NCBI GenBank assembly: GCA_013350335.1
Contig: CM023539.1
Span: 13,702,302-13,766,301 of the forward strand
Reading direction: 5' to 3'
Source: Chimonanthus salicifolius
Lineage: Eukaryota > Streptophyta > Magnoliopsida > Laurales > Calycanthaceae
Length of the DNA stretch: 64,000 bases
Shown here: in pieces, positions 21,533 through 33,225 of the stretch
Layout: each line of letters opens with the position of its first letter
Numbering within the stretch: the stretch's first letter is position 1
Notes under the pieces: generated by a model
What the model was told of the DNA's origin: nothing
The model's database searches: none
The model's input: the letters and a program-made list of their open reading frames with translations, nothing else
Translations under genes and position numbers: made by a program

Positions 21533-21769
21533 TGTAACGACCCGACCCGAATATAGGGCTTAGGGTTTGAATCAGCAAAAAATTGTCCGCTTTGGGCCTC
21601 GCATACAAGCGAGCCCGCACAGTTTTGCTTTTGGACCCGGGCCCACATGGCCCGGCCCAAAATGCGTCCTACTTGAGTACAAGTGGGTAGCCTCAAATAT
21701 ACCCTTACCCATTTTCCTTCCAAAACGATGTGGGACTTCCACATCATTTTTTTGAAGCAGGGTATCACA
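21533..21769 (-). repeat. TRIM LTR, right copy (5' LTR of minus-strand element)
   Basis: 237 bp, paired with 21177-21414. The palindromic motif is degraded here by a one-base loss (GACTTCCACAT). Confidence 0.85.
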
Positions 21770-22619
21770 AACGTTATTTAACCCAACCTACCTTTGAGAC
21801 GGTTCGGTAAATGGGTCGATTTTTAAAACATTGGTTGTTGTTGCTACTAATAGTAGTTTTAACTACATAACATTACAACATGGAAGAATTATGTAACATG
21901 TGTATAAAAAAAAATAGAGAAATTCAAATTTCTCCTTTGTAGAGGAGCCCATCTCTAGACTAGAGGTCAAAAGTATCCTATGCTGGAGTGGAGTGAGAAC
22001 ATATCACTTTGCTGAGGAGCTTGCAAAATAAAGAGTTGATAATGCAAATAGTGGCGGTAGTTATTTATGTATATTTGTATTTGATGCATTTGATGTTAAA
22101 GTAAGGACACGACAAATCTAATGTTGCAACGTTTTGTAATGTTTCAGTCTTTTAACATATTCATGTGGATTAGAGTCTAAATGCAAGGTTACATGATTGG
22201 AAGATTAGGTTTTGATTTCCACTAAACATTACATCATCCAGGGCTTCAAGTTTTGAGTTACTGTTTTAATATTATATTTTTGGTTGATTGCATAAGTTCA
22301 CATTACTCTGTTTTCCAACTCAATGTCTGTTGGTTAGTATAGTGCACGAAATACATTTCATATTTGTCCATCCAATTTATTTATTTGAACAATAGATCAC
22401 ACAACTAGAATTCTAATTACAGGGTATATATTATGGTTGCATGAAGTAGAAGATGGAGCTTGTCATAGTGTTTCCTAATAATCTATGCAAAGAATATGAA
22501 ATTTGTTCTAATAATTATGCATTCCGGTATTCATGATGGTGTTTGAACCATGTAGGCAACGATTTTTTTTTTTTTTGGTCAACACATAGAGACAGTTCTT
22601 ATGCCATGCCTTTAAGTGA
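21770..22619. other. AT-rich DNA, no gene seen
   Basis: Nothing recognisable apart from a T-tract at 22563-22576. No TSD found around that tract. Confidence 0.4.
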
Positions 22620-23786
22620 GCACTCTGATCATAGCTTTTTTTTTTTTTTTTTTTGAAATGGTTCATATGTATATTAATATAAAGAGAGCACCAGCAGTGC
22701 AAATACAGACTACATAAAGAGAAAAAGAAATAGCTACATGCAAACAAAGCATGGGAAAATAAGGGCCCACTTCAAAAACAAAAAAATTGGTCAGACACCA
22801 CTATAACTCAACCAAGATCAACACATTCTTTTCATGTATAAAGGATGTCGAACATAGAGATATTCTTAAATTCCTAGAGGGATACATCCCATGATGCACA
22901 ATTGCCAAGGATACGTCTTGCCACCGAAGCACTGGACTCAGCAGTAATTTTGAAGATCCGGTTATTACGTTCCTACCAAAGACTCTATATAGTTGCCACA
23001 AAACAAAGCATTTAGGGGAGACTGAAATAATGCAACACCAAACTGATCCAATACAACATTCCACAATGTGGAAGAGAAAGAGCAATGGATGAGCAAGTGA
23101 TTTGAATCTTCGAATGCTAGAAGACAAAAGGGACATACACTAACTATTATTTCCTTCTTTTCTGCAAGTTATCTTAGGTCAAGATTTTCCCCAAAGCAGC
23201 AGTCCAAAAAAAGCTAATTGCCCTGGGAGGAACTTTGGAATACCAAATTTTAGGGTTGATGGTAGCTGTACCAGAAGCCGACGACGTCCAAGAGTAGAAA
23301 GACTTCACCAAAAAAATTCCAATATTTTCTGGCCACCAAATAATACTATCCTCTACACTGCTGCTAATTATGTATGATGATAAGGATTTGAGGAGATACA
23401 AAAAGGCATATGTTTCTGCGTCTGACAAGTTACAACAAAGAGAGATGTCCTACACAACTTGGTTACCCGTCAAGGAGTAGAAATGTGATATGGTCCCAAA
23501 AGGACTAAGGGAGAGATGGTAAAGATAGGGGAATCGAGAAGCCAACAAAGATCTGTCACACCACGAATAAGTCCAAAACTTTATTTTGTCACCACGGCAT
23601 GCCTTGAACCTAATCCCATTTTTAAATTTGTCAACACATGATGCAATGGCACGCCACATGCCCGAGGGTCTGCGCGAGGTAGGTTGATATCCCACCCAAA
23701 GTTCCACAGCCTATATTTGCATAGAAGAATTGCCTTCGAAGGGGAATCACGATTGGAACCTAATCTCCAAAGCACTCTGGTCATAG
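22620..23786 (-). mobile_element. 5'-truncated L1-type LINE with 15-bp TSD
   Basis: Flanked by GCACTCTG(A/G)TCATAG (22620-22634 and 23772-23786; 14 of 15 match), with the poly-A tail at the left (T-run 22637-22655), so the element runs on the minus strand. Minus-strand coding patches match the C-terminal part of plant L1 ORF2: ILLCKYRLWNFG, MWRAIASCVDKF, KIKFWTYSWCDRSLL, and the zf-RVT stretch WWPENIGIFLVKSFYSW followed by IWYSKVPPRAISFFW. RT and endonuclease domains are absent and the frame shifts between patches. A dead insertion of about 1.14 kb. Confidence 0.85.
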
Positions 23787-24500
23787 TTAATAGTGTAATT
23801 AATGAAGAAACTTATCTTTTGTTTCCCCATGGTTTCTTCTTATACCTATATGGTTGATATTGCCTCGTCTTCTACTTTTGTCATCTTTTTCTTATAAACA
23901 TTATAACTTCTACAATAGGGGCGGGATCATAATTCAAACAGTTCACAATAGGGACGGTCTAGGTTGGGTTGTGCAAACAACAAGTGAAGTAAACAACAAA
24001 CGGCAGACGTTGAGCGTTGTGCGCTAGCGAAGAACTTGAAGATGGCAGCATGTCCTCTTTGTTGATGTAAAATAGGTTGGAATCAACAAGCATCGGTCAG
24101 CCAAAATAAGTAAGTGCTCAGGCAATCAGAGCCAGATAGTAGAGCAGGGTAGGCTGAGAAGAACAACAACAACAATCGATGGAGACAGCGTAGAGGTCAG
24201 ATCTGAAAGAGGTAGATCTGATAACCGAGCATCTACAAACAATCGTTGCTCTGTAGGCAAACAGATTGGAATCCATCGATAAAAATTTGGAGAACCGAAT
24301 TTTGGCTATGATACCATGTGAAATTGTGACACGGGATTACCTGTGTCTTCCTCAATTGATAGAAGAGCAGGGAAGATTTTGTAATTATATAAAAGATACA
24401 AGAGATAAAAAAAAAGGAAATAAGTTACATGAAAGAAATAAACGGAATGAAATACTATTGCAAATTAAATTCTCTGTTAAGTAGGCAGCATGTTCCTTTC
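23787..24500 (-). mobile_element. Copia-type 5' end remnant (PBS and LTR), minus strand
   Basis: GGCTATGATACCA (24304-24316) is the complement of a PBS TGGTATCATAGCC. It abuts TGTGAAATTGTGAC (24317 on), whose complement ends TTTCACA as an LTR 3' end should. A TATA-like TTTTATATAATT lies on the minus strand near 24395. The DNA to the left (23880-24303) would be the 5' internal leader and shows no gag. The outer LTR end is not fixed. Confidence 0.45.
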
Positions 24501-24979
24501 AGTTCTTTCAACTGCTAGTGCTAAACAACCAAGGAAATCTTTTCTCCCAATACCTGCAGTTAACAATTACAGATGCATATGGTGCAATTCTTCATGGAAA
24601 ACAGGGTTATAGTGTTCTAGTTGCGCACAATAATCTGCTTTATCAAATGTATTTGAATGGTCCTTAGGTGAAATAGTAAATACTCGTTCATCCAGCAGCA
24701 ACAAAAAGAGCCTTACACGAATCGAACACAATCCAATAATGGGGATAACGAAAATCCATAGATCATTTTTTTTTAAACAAATTTAAAGGTCAATTAATAA
24801 TTCCAATATATCAGAGTGCAGATTACCACAATAAAATTTGCCATGTCAAGACATAACATTCCTATATAGGATTAGTCCTCATTAGAATGGAATCAAATCA
24901 ATTAGCCAACAATAAAAATCATAAATGAAATACGTCTAATCTCACATCCACACGGCTGGTCTAATATTAAATAAAATCA
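24501..24979. other. AT-rich DNA, no gene seen
   Basis: No coding or repeat boundary recognised. Confidence 0.35.
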
Positions 24980-27900
24980 AGGCTTCCCCAACTACAAGTT
25001 GGAAACAAAAGCACAACCCATAGTCAAAGTAACAACCCAAATAAATCAATTTGACACTTATTGTGCCTTACATATCCTCAAAATAAAGTCTAGAAATCCT
25101 AAGTAATTCAATAAAGCTACGATCCTGTCTAAATTCTCCAAGCGAATCTAAATCCTACGGTTGAGCCTGACTGGTTTCTATCTCCAACAGATTTCCTATA
25201 ATGTAAAGGAATGAGCTCCACGCCCAATGAAGAAAACAACCATACAATTGTTCTATATATGATATAAATAAACTAGGCATCTGAAGATCATTCCAAATAA
25301 ATTCAAGCATTGACTTATAAAATGCATGACATGTTACAATGTGAATATAATACATGTTCCCTTCCTATACATCTCAACGAACGAAATGAGTCAGCGAGTC
25401 ATGCAAAGCTCAACTTAGATAAGCATAGCACATGTGCACATATGGTCAAAATCCCAAAACTATTCTACACGACAAATATCCACAGGGGAGTGCAAGGCTA
25501 TCGAAACAAGAAGTCCAAACAAATTTGCACAATGAATGTCCTCAAAAGTGTGCAAGGCTAATGACCCAAATCAACAATACAAATCACTCACTCAAGCATG
25601 GATGCTCATGCATGACGAATCAACAAATATCTCATGCATAAATGACATGTCATGTATACGGTTAACATGCTCAAAGTACCAATTGACAAATAGGAGCATG
25701 TTTTAACAAGTGCAATAAACATATGATTTCCAACTATGGCATCAATAAAATATTCATGCTGACAATTTAACAAACAACGATGAAATTCACCGAGTTTCAT
25801 AAAATCAAGCATGAATAATTTTCCAACCACAATCAATTTCCAATTTCCACAAAATCAATTCCAGAATGTTTAGTCTGGGTTTTTCAACAAACAAACGAGT
25901 AATAAACCAAACATATCCGGACCGAATGATGTGCTCAGGCATAGAACATTTAGCCCCAAACAGTTTTCCTTACACTACGTGAGCTTGCACTTGATTTACC
26001 CGTTAGTTAAACAATTCTCAATCTTATGAAATAACCCCAAACTCTCACATTTCATTCCAGATTCAACCAATCAAATTTAGAACAACAATTAGCAAGTAAA
26101 GTTACGTTTTCCTCACTTAGAATTCACAATTTACCAAACACAAATACACAAATAATTCCAAGTTCCAACCAAGCTTTAGTCCCCAAATTTGCTGCCATTG
26201 ATTAGAGTTTTGGACCATTACAGTTTTATTTTTTCTAATCCTTTTCAAATCAAAGGGACTTGACTAATAAAATACATAGGTTCTGTCCCAACAAGCTTGG
26301 GTTTAAAATACAAAAGTCTCTCACTTAGTCTAAGTTTCTAGCACTCAAAACAAGGCAAAAAATATCCCCCATTGCAAAATTTTATGGTATCAAACCAAAT
26401 TTTATTAGGGTCTAATTTTCACACAGTGGATAGGTCTCTGAGTAAGAATTCCAAATATATCTAGTTTAGCCCAAACATACTTTCCTAGCCTGAGATATGA
26501 TTGTTTTACTCAGACAGTCACACTGCCATACAAACTACCGTTGATTGAGAAACCTGGGTTGTAAGCCTACTTACGCCTATCATCCAATCAAATTAAAGTA
26601 TAAAATATTTTGTAGAGATAGTTATTTCTGTGGGTTTGATTTTAGGCAAAAATTTGGCACTGATCTGATCTCCACAGACCGAATTAAAATTCATACACAG
26701 AAACGCTGCTAAATTGTCCAGAAATCACAAATCCGCAACTAGGTCCACTTGCACCCAAATTCAATCCATTGAATCAACGAATTTTGCTCTGAGATTTTTA
26801 TTGGAGATAGATCTCCATGTTCTGATCATAATGGACATAAATTTGGCATCGTTTCGATAATCAGAGACCGAGTTATAAAATATTTATTGAACTGCTAAAG
26901 AATTGTCCACAAATCCAAACCAAGAGTTTGGTCCGACTTGCAGACCTTGATTTAGGTATCAAATCTTTAAAGAAAATAGATATCTTTTTCTAGTTAAGGA
27001 TAGACATAAATTTTGTAGCATTTCGATATTTAGAGGTCGAGTTATAATGTATTTACTCAAAGAGTATAAAACTGTCTCAAATTTTGGGTCTTTCTTGCAC
27101 GAACGATCCAAGGAATCTACCCTTTCTCATTGGCTCTCAATTTTTTTCTGATACTAAATCTATAAGTTTGGCTTAGTAAAGCAAGTTTCACCTAAAAGTT
27201 CGTTCGGTAGGCCCAGATACAATTTTTCTTGCGTCGATGCGTGGAAAACGAATTTCAGATTCAAAAAACAATTCCACAAAGGTTTTGCCATCCAAACATG
27301 GTTCTAAAATTTTCCAAATAATTCTCAAAGATACATAATGGGTTTATAATCAAATTAGATGGCTTAGAAATCAAAGAATTCATAAGGAGAGGGGAGATAT
27401 AAATACCTTTTTGAAGAAAGTTGGAACCGAACAAAGGAAAATCAAAGGTTGGAGAGAAAACCCTTTAAATGTCCAAAAGAGAGAGAGAGCCCCCTCAATT
27501 TTTGTTATTCTTTCTCCTTTTTCAAGGCTCACATGAAAGCCCCTTTTTAATTTAGGGTGTGGTCGGCCAAGGAGAGAAAGAATCTCTCTCGTTTATATAT
27601 TTCCCCTTTCTTTTCTCTCTAAATAAGATTTTCCTAAAAATCCATATGCCTCCAACGTGTGTAGCCCTATCCCTCCTACCTCCAATGAATTTTGGCTATT
27701 TTTTTGGGATTTAAATTTTCCAAAAACGTGTGGAGGTGTGTGTAAGAAGAATTTCTAAATTTTGAAAAAAACTAATATTAGAAAAGGTATTTTGGTCCAA
27801 GGTTGTTTGTCCCACTAATCTACTCAAACTCGAACCATAAATTCGAATTGTGCAAATCATTTTTAAATTTGTTTCTCAACATTTAATCCAGAAATTGAAC

Positions 27901-28358
27901 TTCTAATTTAAAACAAAAAAATATTTTTTTGAACAATTTAACAATGTGAGTCCTAGCGATGCTAAATTTGGAAAGTTTCCAAATTTGGCTCATACTGCCA
28001 TTTTTATTTTCAAAATTAGAACTCAAAGATTCATTATATTATTTTGCCCAATTTAATAGACATGGGTCCCTCAAGTATGCTAAATTTAGAAAGTTCTAGT
28101 TTTATAAAGTTTCCAATTTTAGACACCTTGTTATTTTTGGAACCCCGATTCAAAATTTGATTTTCATTTTAAATATTAAAATTAGACTATAATAAACACA
28201 TATTGAGGCTCTAGGGTTCAAAATTCTATTGTCTGACACACATTCAAATAATTTCAAATAATATCAAACAATTTTGCTAAAAACTGATTACCTGATTAGG
28301 ATCTACCTGATTAAACTCTAACTCGACCATGATCCACTAATTTGGGTCAGATCGTTAC
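24980..28358 (-). mobile_element. Ty3/gypsy-like LTR, minus strand
   Basis: On the minus strand the block begins TGTAACGATCTGACCCAAATTAG (its start is rc of 28336-28358), a start typical of plant Del/Tekay-type LTRs. It has a TATA box AAATATATAAACG near 27596 followed by CT-rich leader. Downstream are diverged repeats of about 170 bp: the phrase AGA(C/G)(C/G)GAGTTATAA(A/T) with CATAAATTT recurs at about 26690-27060. GTGCAAGGCTA recurs at about 25492 and 25549. No gag-pol is attached, so probably a solo LTR. The inner end is not fixed and could be as far right as 26200. Confidence 0.45.
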
Positions 28359-28660
28359 AAAAACCATGTCTTGGCAAGTCAAGAGACAACCATGTACTTT
28401 GACGAATTTCTTTAAAAGTCCGTAAATGTTGGTCAAGATTCTCAATCATCTTCTAAACCGAGAACATTGAAGCATTCAACCTCCCTGTCATTACTCCTTT
28501 CCGATCTATCTAGTAAGATTACGATCTCCTTCAAGGCAGCTTCACATCAATAGTAGAACCTACAAACACAAAAATACACTAATTAGATAAAATTAAATAA
28601 AATGAGGTACTAACAATAATAATTTCGGATCCAATATATGTAATAATTTTGCATCTATCA
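28359..28660. other. Unassigned DNA
   Basis: About 300 bp between LTR pieces. No gene seen. Confidence 0.3.
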
Positions 28661-28883
28661 TCTCTCAACATAATATTGTCCGCTTTAGGCCCACAAGGGC
28701 CCACACGGCTTTTTATTGGCGAGCCAATCCAAGAGTCGTTCCCAAAAGGACTTGTGCTAAAAGGTGGGAAACATCTTCAAATATACCACTAGTAACTCTC
28801 CCCAATTGTCGATATGGGACCTTTCCAGCCCTCCCTGGCTCTTTTCTAGAATCCCCCTCTTGCCCAAACATTGGGGTATTACA
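28661..28883 (-). mobile_element. TRIM-like solo LTR
   Basis: Ends GGGGTATTACA at 28883 (minus-strand start TGTAATACCCC) and carries ATTGTCCGCTTTAGGCCCACA, GGGCCCACACGGCTTT and TCAAATATACCAC, parallel to the phrase order of the 21177-21769 TRIM LTR. The left end is approximate. Confidence 0.55.
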
Positions 28884-29427
28884 ACAAAGTGAACAAGTTC
28901 AATCCAAAACTCACTTTCTAACTACTTAATTTTAGAGGTCAAACTTATAAGGAGTCTTTAATTTTTAGGTGTTTGATGACTTTGACTACTAAGATCTAGT
29001 GGTTAGAAATTAAATTCTGGGCTAAAATTTGGTCCTTTTTTACTTCATCAAGTCTATTTTCATTTTGTATGGCTGATATTTTATGGATTTAAAGTATGTT
29101 GGATAAAAAATAAAATGGGTTTGGTGTACCCATATGTTTTGAGTTTTAATCTTTGATCGTGATTAAAATTAGAATTTTTTGGTCTAAAATTATTATTTCA
29201 TTATTATGTTATTATAACTTGAGAGTAGGACATTAAATAGGTATATAATGATAATCTATGCTTTTTATTTGTGCAACTTAGTGTAAAATGATGAAATTTA
29301 AACTTAGTAATAGGATGGGTCGGGTTAGATTTGAGTTAGGTATTATTGGGTTCGAGTCTATTTTGGTTATTGTTGAAAATGTTTAGTTAGTTCCAATTTA
29401 TTTTGGATTTAGTTCGAGTTGGGTTTC
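28884..29427. other. AT-rich DNA with GGGTCGGGTT-type repeat
   Basis: No gene. Around 29315-29430 the phrases GGGTCGGGTTAG and GAGTTGGGTTTC recall the dispersed CCCGACCC-type repeats seen at 31850-31960 and 40330-41750. Confidence 0.35.
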
Positions 29428-29545
29428 TAATGACCCGTCCCACTTAAGTACAATATTGTCTACTTTGGGGTCAAAAAAACCCTCATGGCTTTGCACTGAG
29501 CCCAAGCCTCATTCTCAGGCCCAAAATGCATTGTTCTAGGCAATG
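29428..29545 (-). mobile_element. TRIM-like LTR fragment
   Basis: Matches the first half of the repeat at 31438-31560: both have ACAATATTGTCT(A/G)(C/T)TTTG, CATG(G/A)CTTTGCA(C/T)TG and TGTCC- or GGCCCAAAATGCATTGT-like stretches in the same order. Broken at 29545 by the next repeat. Confidence 0.55.
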
Positions 29546-29680
29546 TATAAAATCTCGGCCGATACGCATTGTATCGGTCATACAAACCAAATATCGGTCG
29601 ATATAACTGAGATTTGGACCGAATTATCAGGTTCTGATATCGGCCGATATCAATGAAAAAATGATATTATATTTTATAAT
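29546..29680. repeat. Palindromic ATCGGCCGAT-rich MITE-like segment
   Basis: Repeated CGGCCGATA, TATCGGTC and GATATCGGCCGATATC motifs in 135 bp form several short perfect palindromes. Likely the end of a MITE or Mutator-like element. Clear TIR/TSD pair not found. Confidence 0.45.
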
Positions 29681-30419
29681 TTCCAGAACTTTTTAATTTA
29701 AAAAAAAACTGGTATTTTTTGAGTGACTGACCTCACTTCCTAGCAAAGAGCATGTGGTAAGAAAGAAATTAGTTACTTGAGTTCTGTTGGCCATTGTCTC
29801 CACTTGTCAATTACCTTATGATGTAGTGGGTAGGATCGAGGGGGGAAAGTGCAGGTAAGAGTCGGATTAAACGGGTAGGCAGGATTTTGGGTTGAAAATA
29901 AATGGGTCAAATAAATGGAGTGAATGTGGGATTTGTTTAATGGAATAAAGAAAGGAAGTAAATGAAATAATAAAAAAGGAGTTCAAGGTTGGTTAAAGGG
30001 GTGGTGGTGATTAAGTGAATGGGTAATGGGTTCTCAAGTGCACTAATGCAGGGTGGAGATAATAAGGAAAAGGAAACGGTGGTGGGTTTGAATGGTGAAG
30101 GCTTGAGGATCTTGAAGGTGAAAAACCGGGATAGGACGGTGAGGGCCAGCAAAGCTTGGTTTGGCGGTAACGACGGGTCAAGGGGCAGGTGCTCAGCGCG
30201 CCTATTTTCTGTTCGTGAATAGCAGGAGCACTCCTGAACGAGATCTGGATGATGGTGGTGCTGCAATCTTCAGTAGGAGTCCGTAAATAGCAGGAGCGAT
30301 GCAGCAATGAAGTGATTGCAAGGAAGCAAATGATTAAAAAAAGAGTTGTTGTAATAGTTCCGGAGTGTTAAGACTTCAAAAGTTGAAAGGGTTTTGAGTC
30401 TTGTAAATATTTGATAAAT
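29681..30419. other. Intergenic DNA without recognised gene
   Basis: Includes a GC-richer part (30040-30330) where GTGAATAGCAGGAGCACTCC and GTAAATAGCAGGAGCGATGC form a small diverged duplication. Open frames on both strands are short and match nothing I know. Confidence 0.35.
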
Positions 30420-30720
30420 GAGATTTGGCTTGCGACGGTGTGCATGCAAGCTCTTTTTCAAATGCATCTTCTCTTTTTTCCAACGGATTAACATGCTCTT
30501 TTTTCCTAAGAGATGCATGCTCTTTTTTTTTTTTTTCCTAACAGATGCAAGCTCTCCTTAATTTTCCTACTGATGAAACTCTCTTTTTTGAAATTCAAAC
30601 AGCCTGCATGGAAGCCCAACGGATGCATGCTATGCATACTCTTTTTTTTTTTCAATAGATGCATTGGGAAAAGATGCAGCTGTCTTTTTACAAGTTCAAA
30701 AGATGCATTCCATTGAAAAA
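30420..30720. repeat. Degenerate repeat array of GATGCATGC-CTCTTTTTT units
   Basis: At least seven irregular units combine a (G)ATGCA(TGC) core with a CTCTTTTTT tract, and CAACGGAT precedes two of them (about 30481 and 30619). Spacing is roughly 25-60 bp. Not coding. Confidence 0.7.
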
Positions 30721-31219
30721 GGCCTGTATGTAGGGGCTTAGTAGTGTCATTTAAACCTGTTGACTCATTATTTCCAATTTTTTTAAAATTGTTTGGTTAT
30801 TTTTTATAAACAGATCAATATATCCATGTTGGTGTGTATAACCTCGATTTCATATATAATATATCATGGAAATCTCATTTGGCAATATTGTGACCATTTG
30901 GAAGTCACATATATAGAGGTGAGGTAGTTCATCATCTAAGTTATTCAAAAAAAAAAAATCCTTTGAAAATTTTAGTTTTATGAAATAAATTATGAAATTA
31001 TTTTTAGAATTTTTCCTCATTCATCTACTTTTTTTTGTAATTTTCACCATTTTTTTTACTAATTATATAAATTCACTATATCGTAACTTCAAAATTATAT
31101 TAGAAGATGTAAATGCCCAACATTTTATGAAAAAATTACATATTCAATAAGCACATAATTATCTGCATTTTTTGTAATTTTTTTTAGAAATTTTTCAAAA
31201 AAAAAAAAAAAAACCTGTA
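30721..31219. other. Very AT-rich DNA
   Basis: Homopolymer-rich DNA ending in an A17-like run near 31198-31214. No gene seen. Confidence 0.4.
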
Positions 31220-31700
31220 CAGAGAGAAAGTATGCATATCAGCAAGATCTCAGCCTGGCCGAATTTTGCATATGTCGAGGTGCAATCTCTCACTCTCTCT
31301 TTAGCGCCCCAACACTATTGAGTCTGGAGCGACACAATCCACCCCTCTTAAGACTAGAGTCGTCCTAAGCTCGGCCACATCACATAGGCAGAGGGCCCAC
31401 ACAGACAGAATGTTAAATCATTCTTTGATACCATTTTATAACGACGCATCTCCTCTAATACAATATTGTCTGTTTTGAGGAAAAAAATCCGCATGACTTT
31501 GCATTGGGTTCAAGCTTCATTTTTATGTCCAAAATACATTGTGTTAGGTGGAATGATGGGGTGCTCCTTCTTATATTCCCTCAAATTTTCCAGCGCTTAG
31601 GTGATGTGGGACTATTGTCCTCCCACACACACGTCTAGGTGTTCTCTTTCACTCTATTTAGCGCCCAATGCTATTGGCCCTAGAGTGCTGGGAGTGTGGC
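31220..31700 (-). mobile_element. TRIM-like element, left LTR truncated
   Basis: Two related LTR ends, both with TTTAGCGCCC(C)AA(C/T)(A/G)CTATTG (about 31301 and 31659), surround an internal stretch whose right edge reads TTTGATACCATTTTATAACGACG. The complement TGGTATCAAAG is a PBS, so the element is on the minus strand. The right LTR is about 31438-31697 and contains GATGTGGGACTATTG. The left LTR keeps only its end (to about 31335). Same family as 29428-29545. Confidence 0.6.
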
Positions 31701-32601
31701 AGGGTCTATCCATGAACAAGATTAAGACAATTTTTTCAGACTTTAGTGAGACATGTACTAAGACTACCCTTCAAATAAATGTAGACCTCGTATGATTGAT
31801 ATTGTATATAGATGTAACAATAGTCTATTCAGTCGGGGTCCACCCTATTTATAAACACTTTTAGGTTGGGTCCTTTTATATATAAACATGTTGAGTCGGG
31901 TTGAATCCTTTATAAAATGGGTCGGGTTAGATTAGGTCATTTATTAAAATAAGTGGGTAAAATCTAATCAGATAATAAGGTCATGTCAAATTTTAATAGG
32001 TCTAATGAAAATAATTGATTATAACTTTTTTATTATAAATTTATAGTATTTTTCAGTTTTTATATTTGTTATTTTTTAACTTTTATACCATCTTTCTTGA
32101 AATAGACGACCGAAATGATTAAAATGCTAGAACTTTTTGTTGTGGAAATAAAAATAAAATAAGTTTCAAAGCAAATCAAACAATTATGATGCGGAGAGAA
32201 TAGATCAGAAAAGACGTAAGTGAAAACGGAATAGTTGAATAAATAATTTATAATAGAGTTAAATGGGGAAGTGAAGTTTAGGCAGCATAAAATAAATTGT
32301 AACGTTAATATATTCTCTATTATATTAAAGCTTAAATTATTTACTGCATAATTAAATTAAGTACTTTAAGGCTTTAAGCAAATACCTTAAACCCTCGAGA
32401 CTGACTAAAGTCACATCGCCTCTCTTCTTCGTAGAACAGTTCCCTTTTTCACAGCAGATTAGCAGACGGCCACGCTCCTTCCCAGTTTCTTCTCATTTTC
32501 CCTCAAACCGATGCCTACGACGGCCACCCCATAACAGAAGGCGAGTCGCACTAATCTCTCTCTGTCTCATGTCCTCTCTGTTTTGAATTACCAAGATCCC
32601 A
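31701..32601 (+). other. ERG 5' flank and presumed 5' UTR
   Basis: AT-rich upstream DNA with GGGTCGGGTT-type repeat traces at 31830-31970. The last 200 bases before the start codon (32400-32601) are CT-rich, as in many plant 5' UTRs. AAACCCTC at about 32389 resembles a telo-box, a motif often found in promoters of translation-related genes, but one site is weak evidence. No clear TATA box could be assigned. Confidence 0.45.
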
Positions 32602-33225
32602 ATGAAAGCTTGGAAAGCTTTGCGACTTCTTCCATCCTCTTCTTCTTCTCTTCTCTCTTCAACAACATCAATAGCTACAAACACAGCAGCGGCGACAACA
32701 ATAACAACAAAGAAGAAAGCCTCCCATCTTCTTCTTCCCACTCTCTCTCTCCTTCATTTCTACTCTGCCCAACCACAGCCCCACGAAGACACGTCTCTCA
32801 ATCCAACAACTCCTCAAGGAGGGGAAGAAGAAGATGAAGATTTCGATGCCGCCTCTGTCTTTGACAGCAGGGATTTCACTTTGTCCACTCCCCCTGTCTC
32901 TGACGTGAAGCCAAAACATGAACCCACTTGGAACGAGGCCTACCGAGCAAAGGTTGATCAGACCCTCTTTGGCCTCGACATCCAAAAGCAGAAGAAGCGG
33001 CAACAGCAGAGAGCGTTCCTAACAAAGGAAGATGAGGATGAAGAAGAAGATAATATGCGGGCAACGAGACTGGCGAAGGAACTTCTACGGGCAGCATTGG
33101 AGAAGTCAGATGATGCCCAGGAAAGCGAGGATGGGATGGTTGTGAAGGAAGAAGATCAACGGTCACTATCAGTTGGGATTGTGGGTGCTCCCAATGCGGG
33201 GAAATCCACACTCACGAATTCAATG
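32602..33225 (+). CDS. ERG: ERG exon 1
   Basis: 208 codons from ATG to LTNSM, donor ATG|GTTAGG at 33226. Holds the presequence, the acidic linker and the P-loop GAPNAGKST. The frame stays open beyond the donor to 33270, but exon 2 continues the family sequence exactly. Confidence 0.9.

Larger units (their letters stand above)
21177..21769 (-). mobile_element. TRIM (terminal-repeat retrotransposon in miniature), complete
   Basis: Two LTRs of 238 and 237 bp (21177-21414 and 21533-21769), both TGTAACGAC... to ...TATCACA, about 88-90% identical, surround a 118-bp internal region. The element runs on the minus strand: next to the right LTR the complement reads TTTGGTATTAGAGCC, a tRNA-Met PBS, and the other internal end holds ACTCCCCCTAAAG, the complement of a polypurine tract. 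Flanks AACCT and AACGT are a near-match 5-bp TSD. No coding capacity, as expected for TRIMs, which move using other elements' proteins. Confidence 0.85.

Noticed and set aside
32493..33211. Minus-strand open frames opposite ERG exon 1
   Set aside because: Shadows of the coding exon. The + strand encodes a clear GTPase with P-loop.
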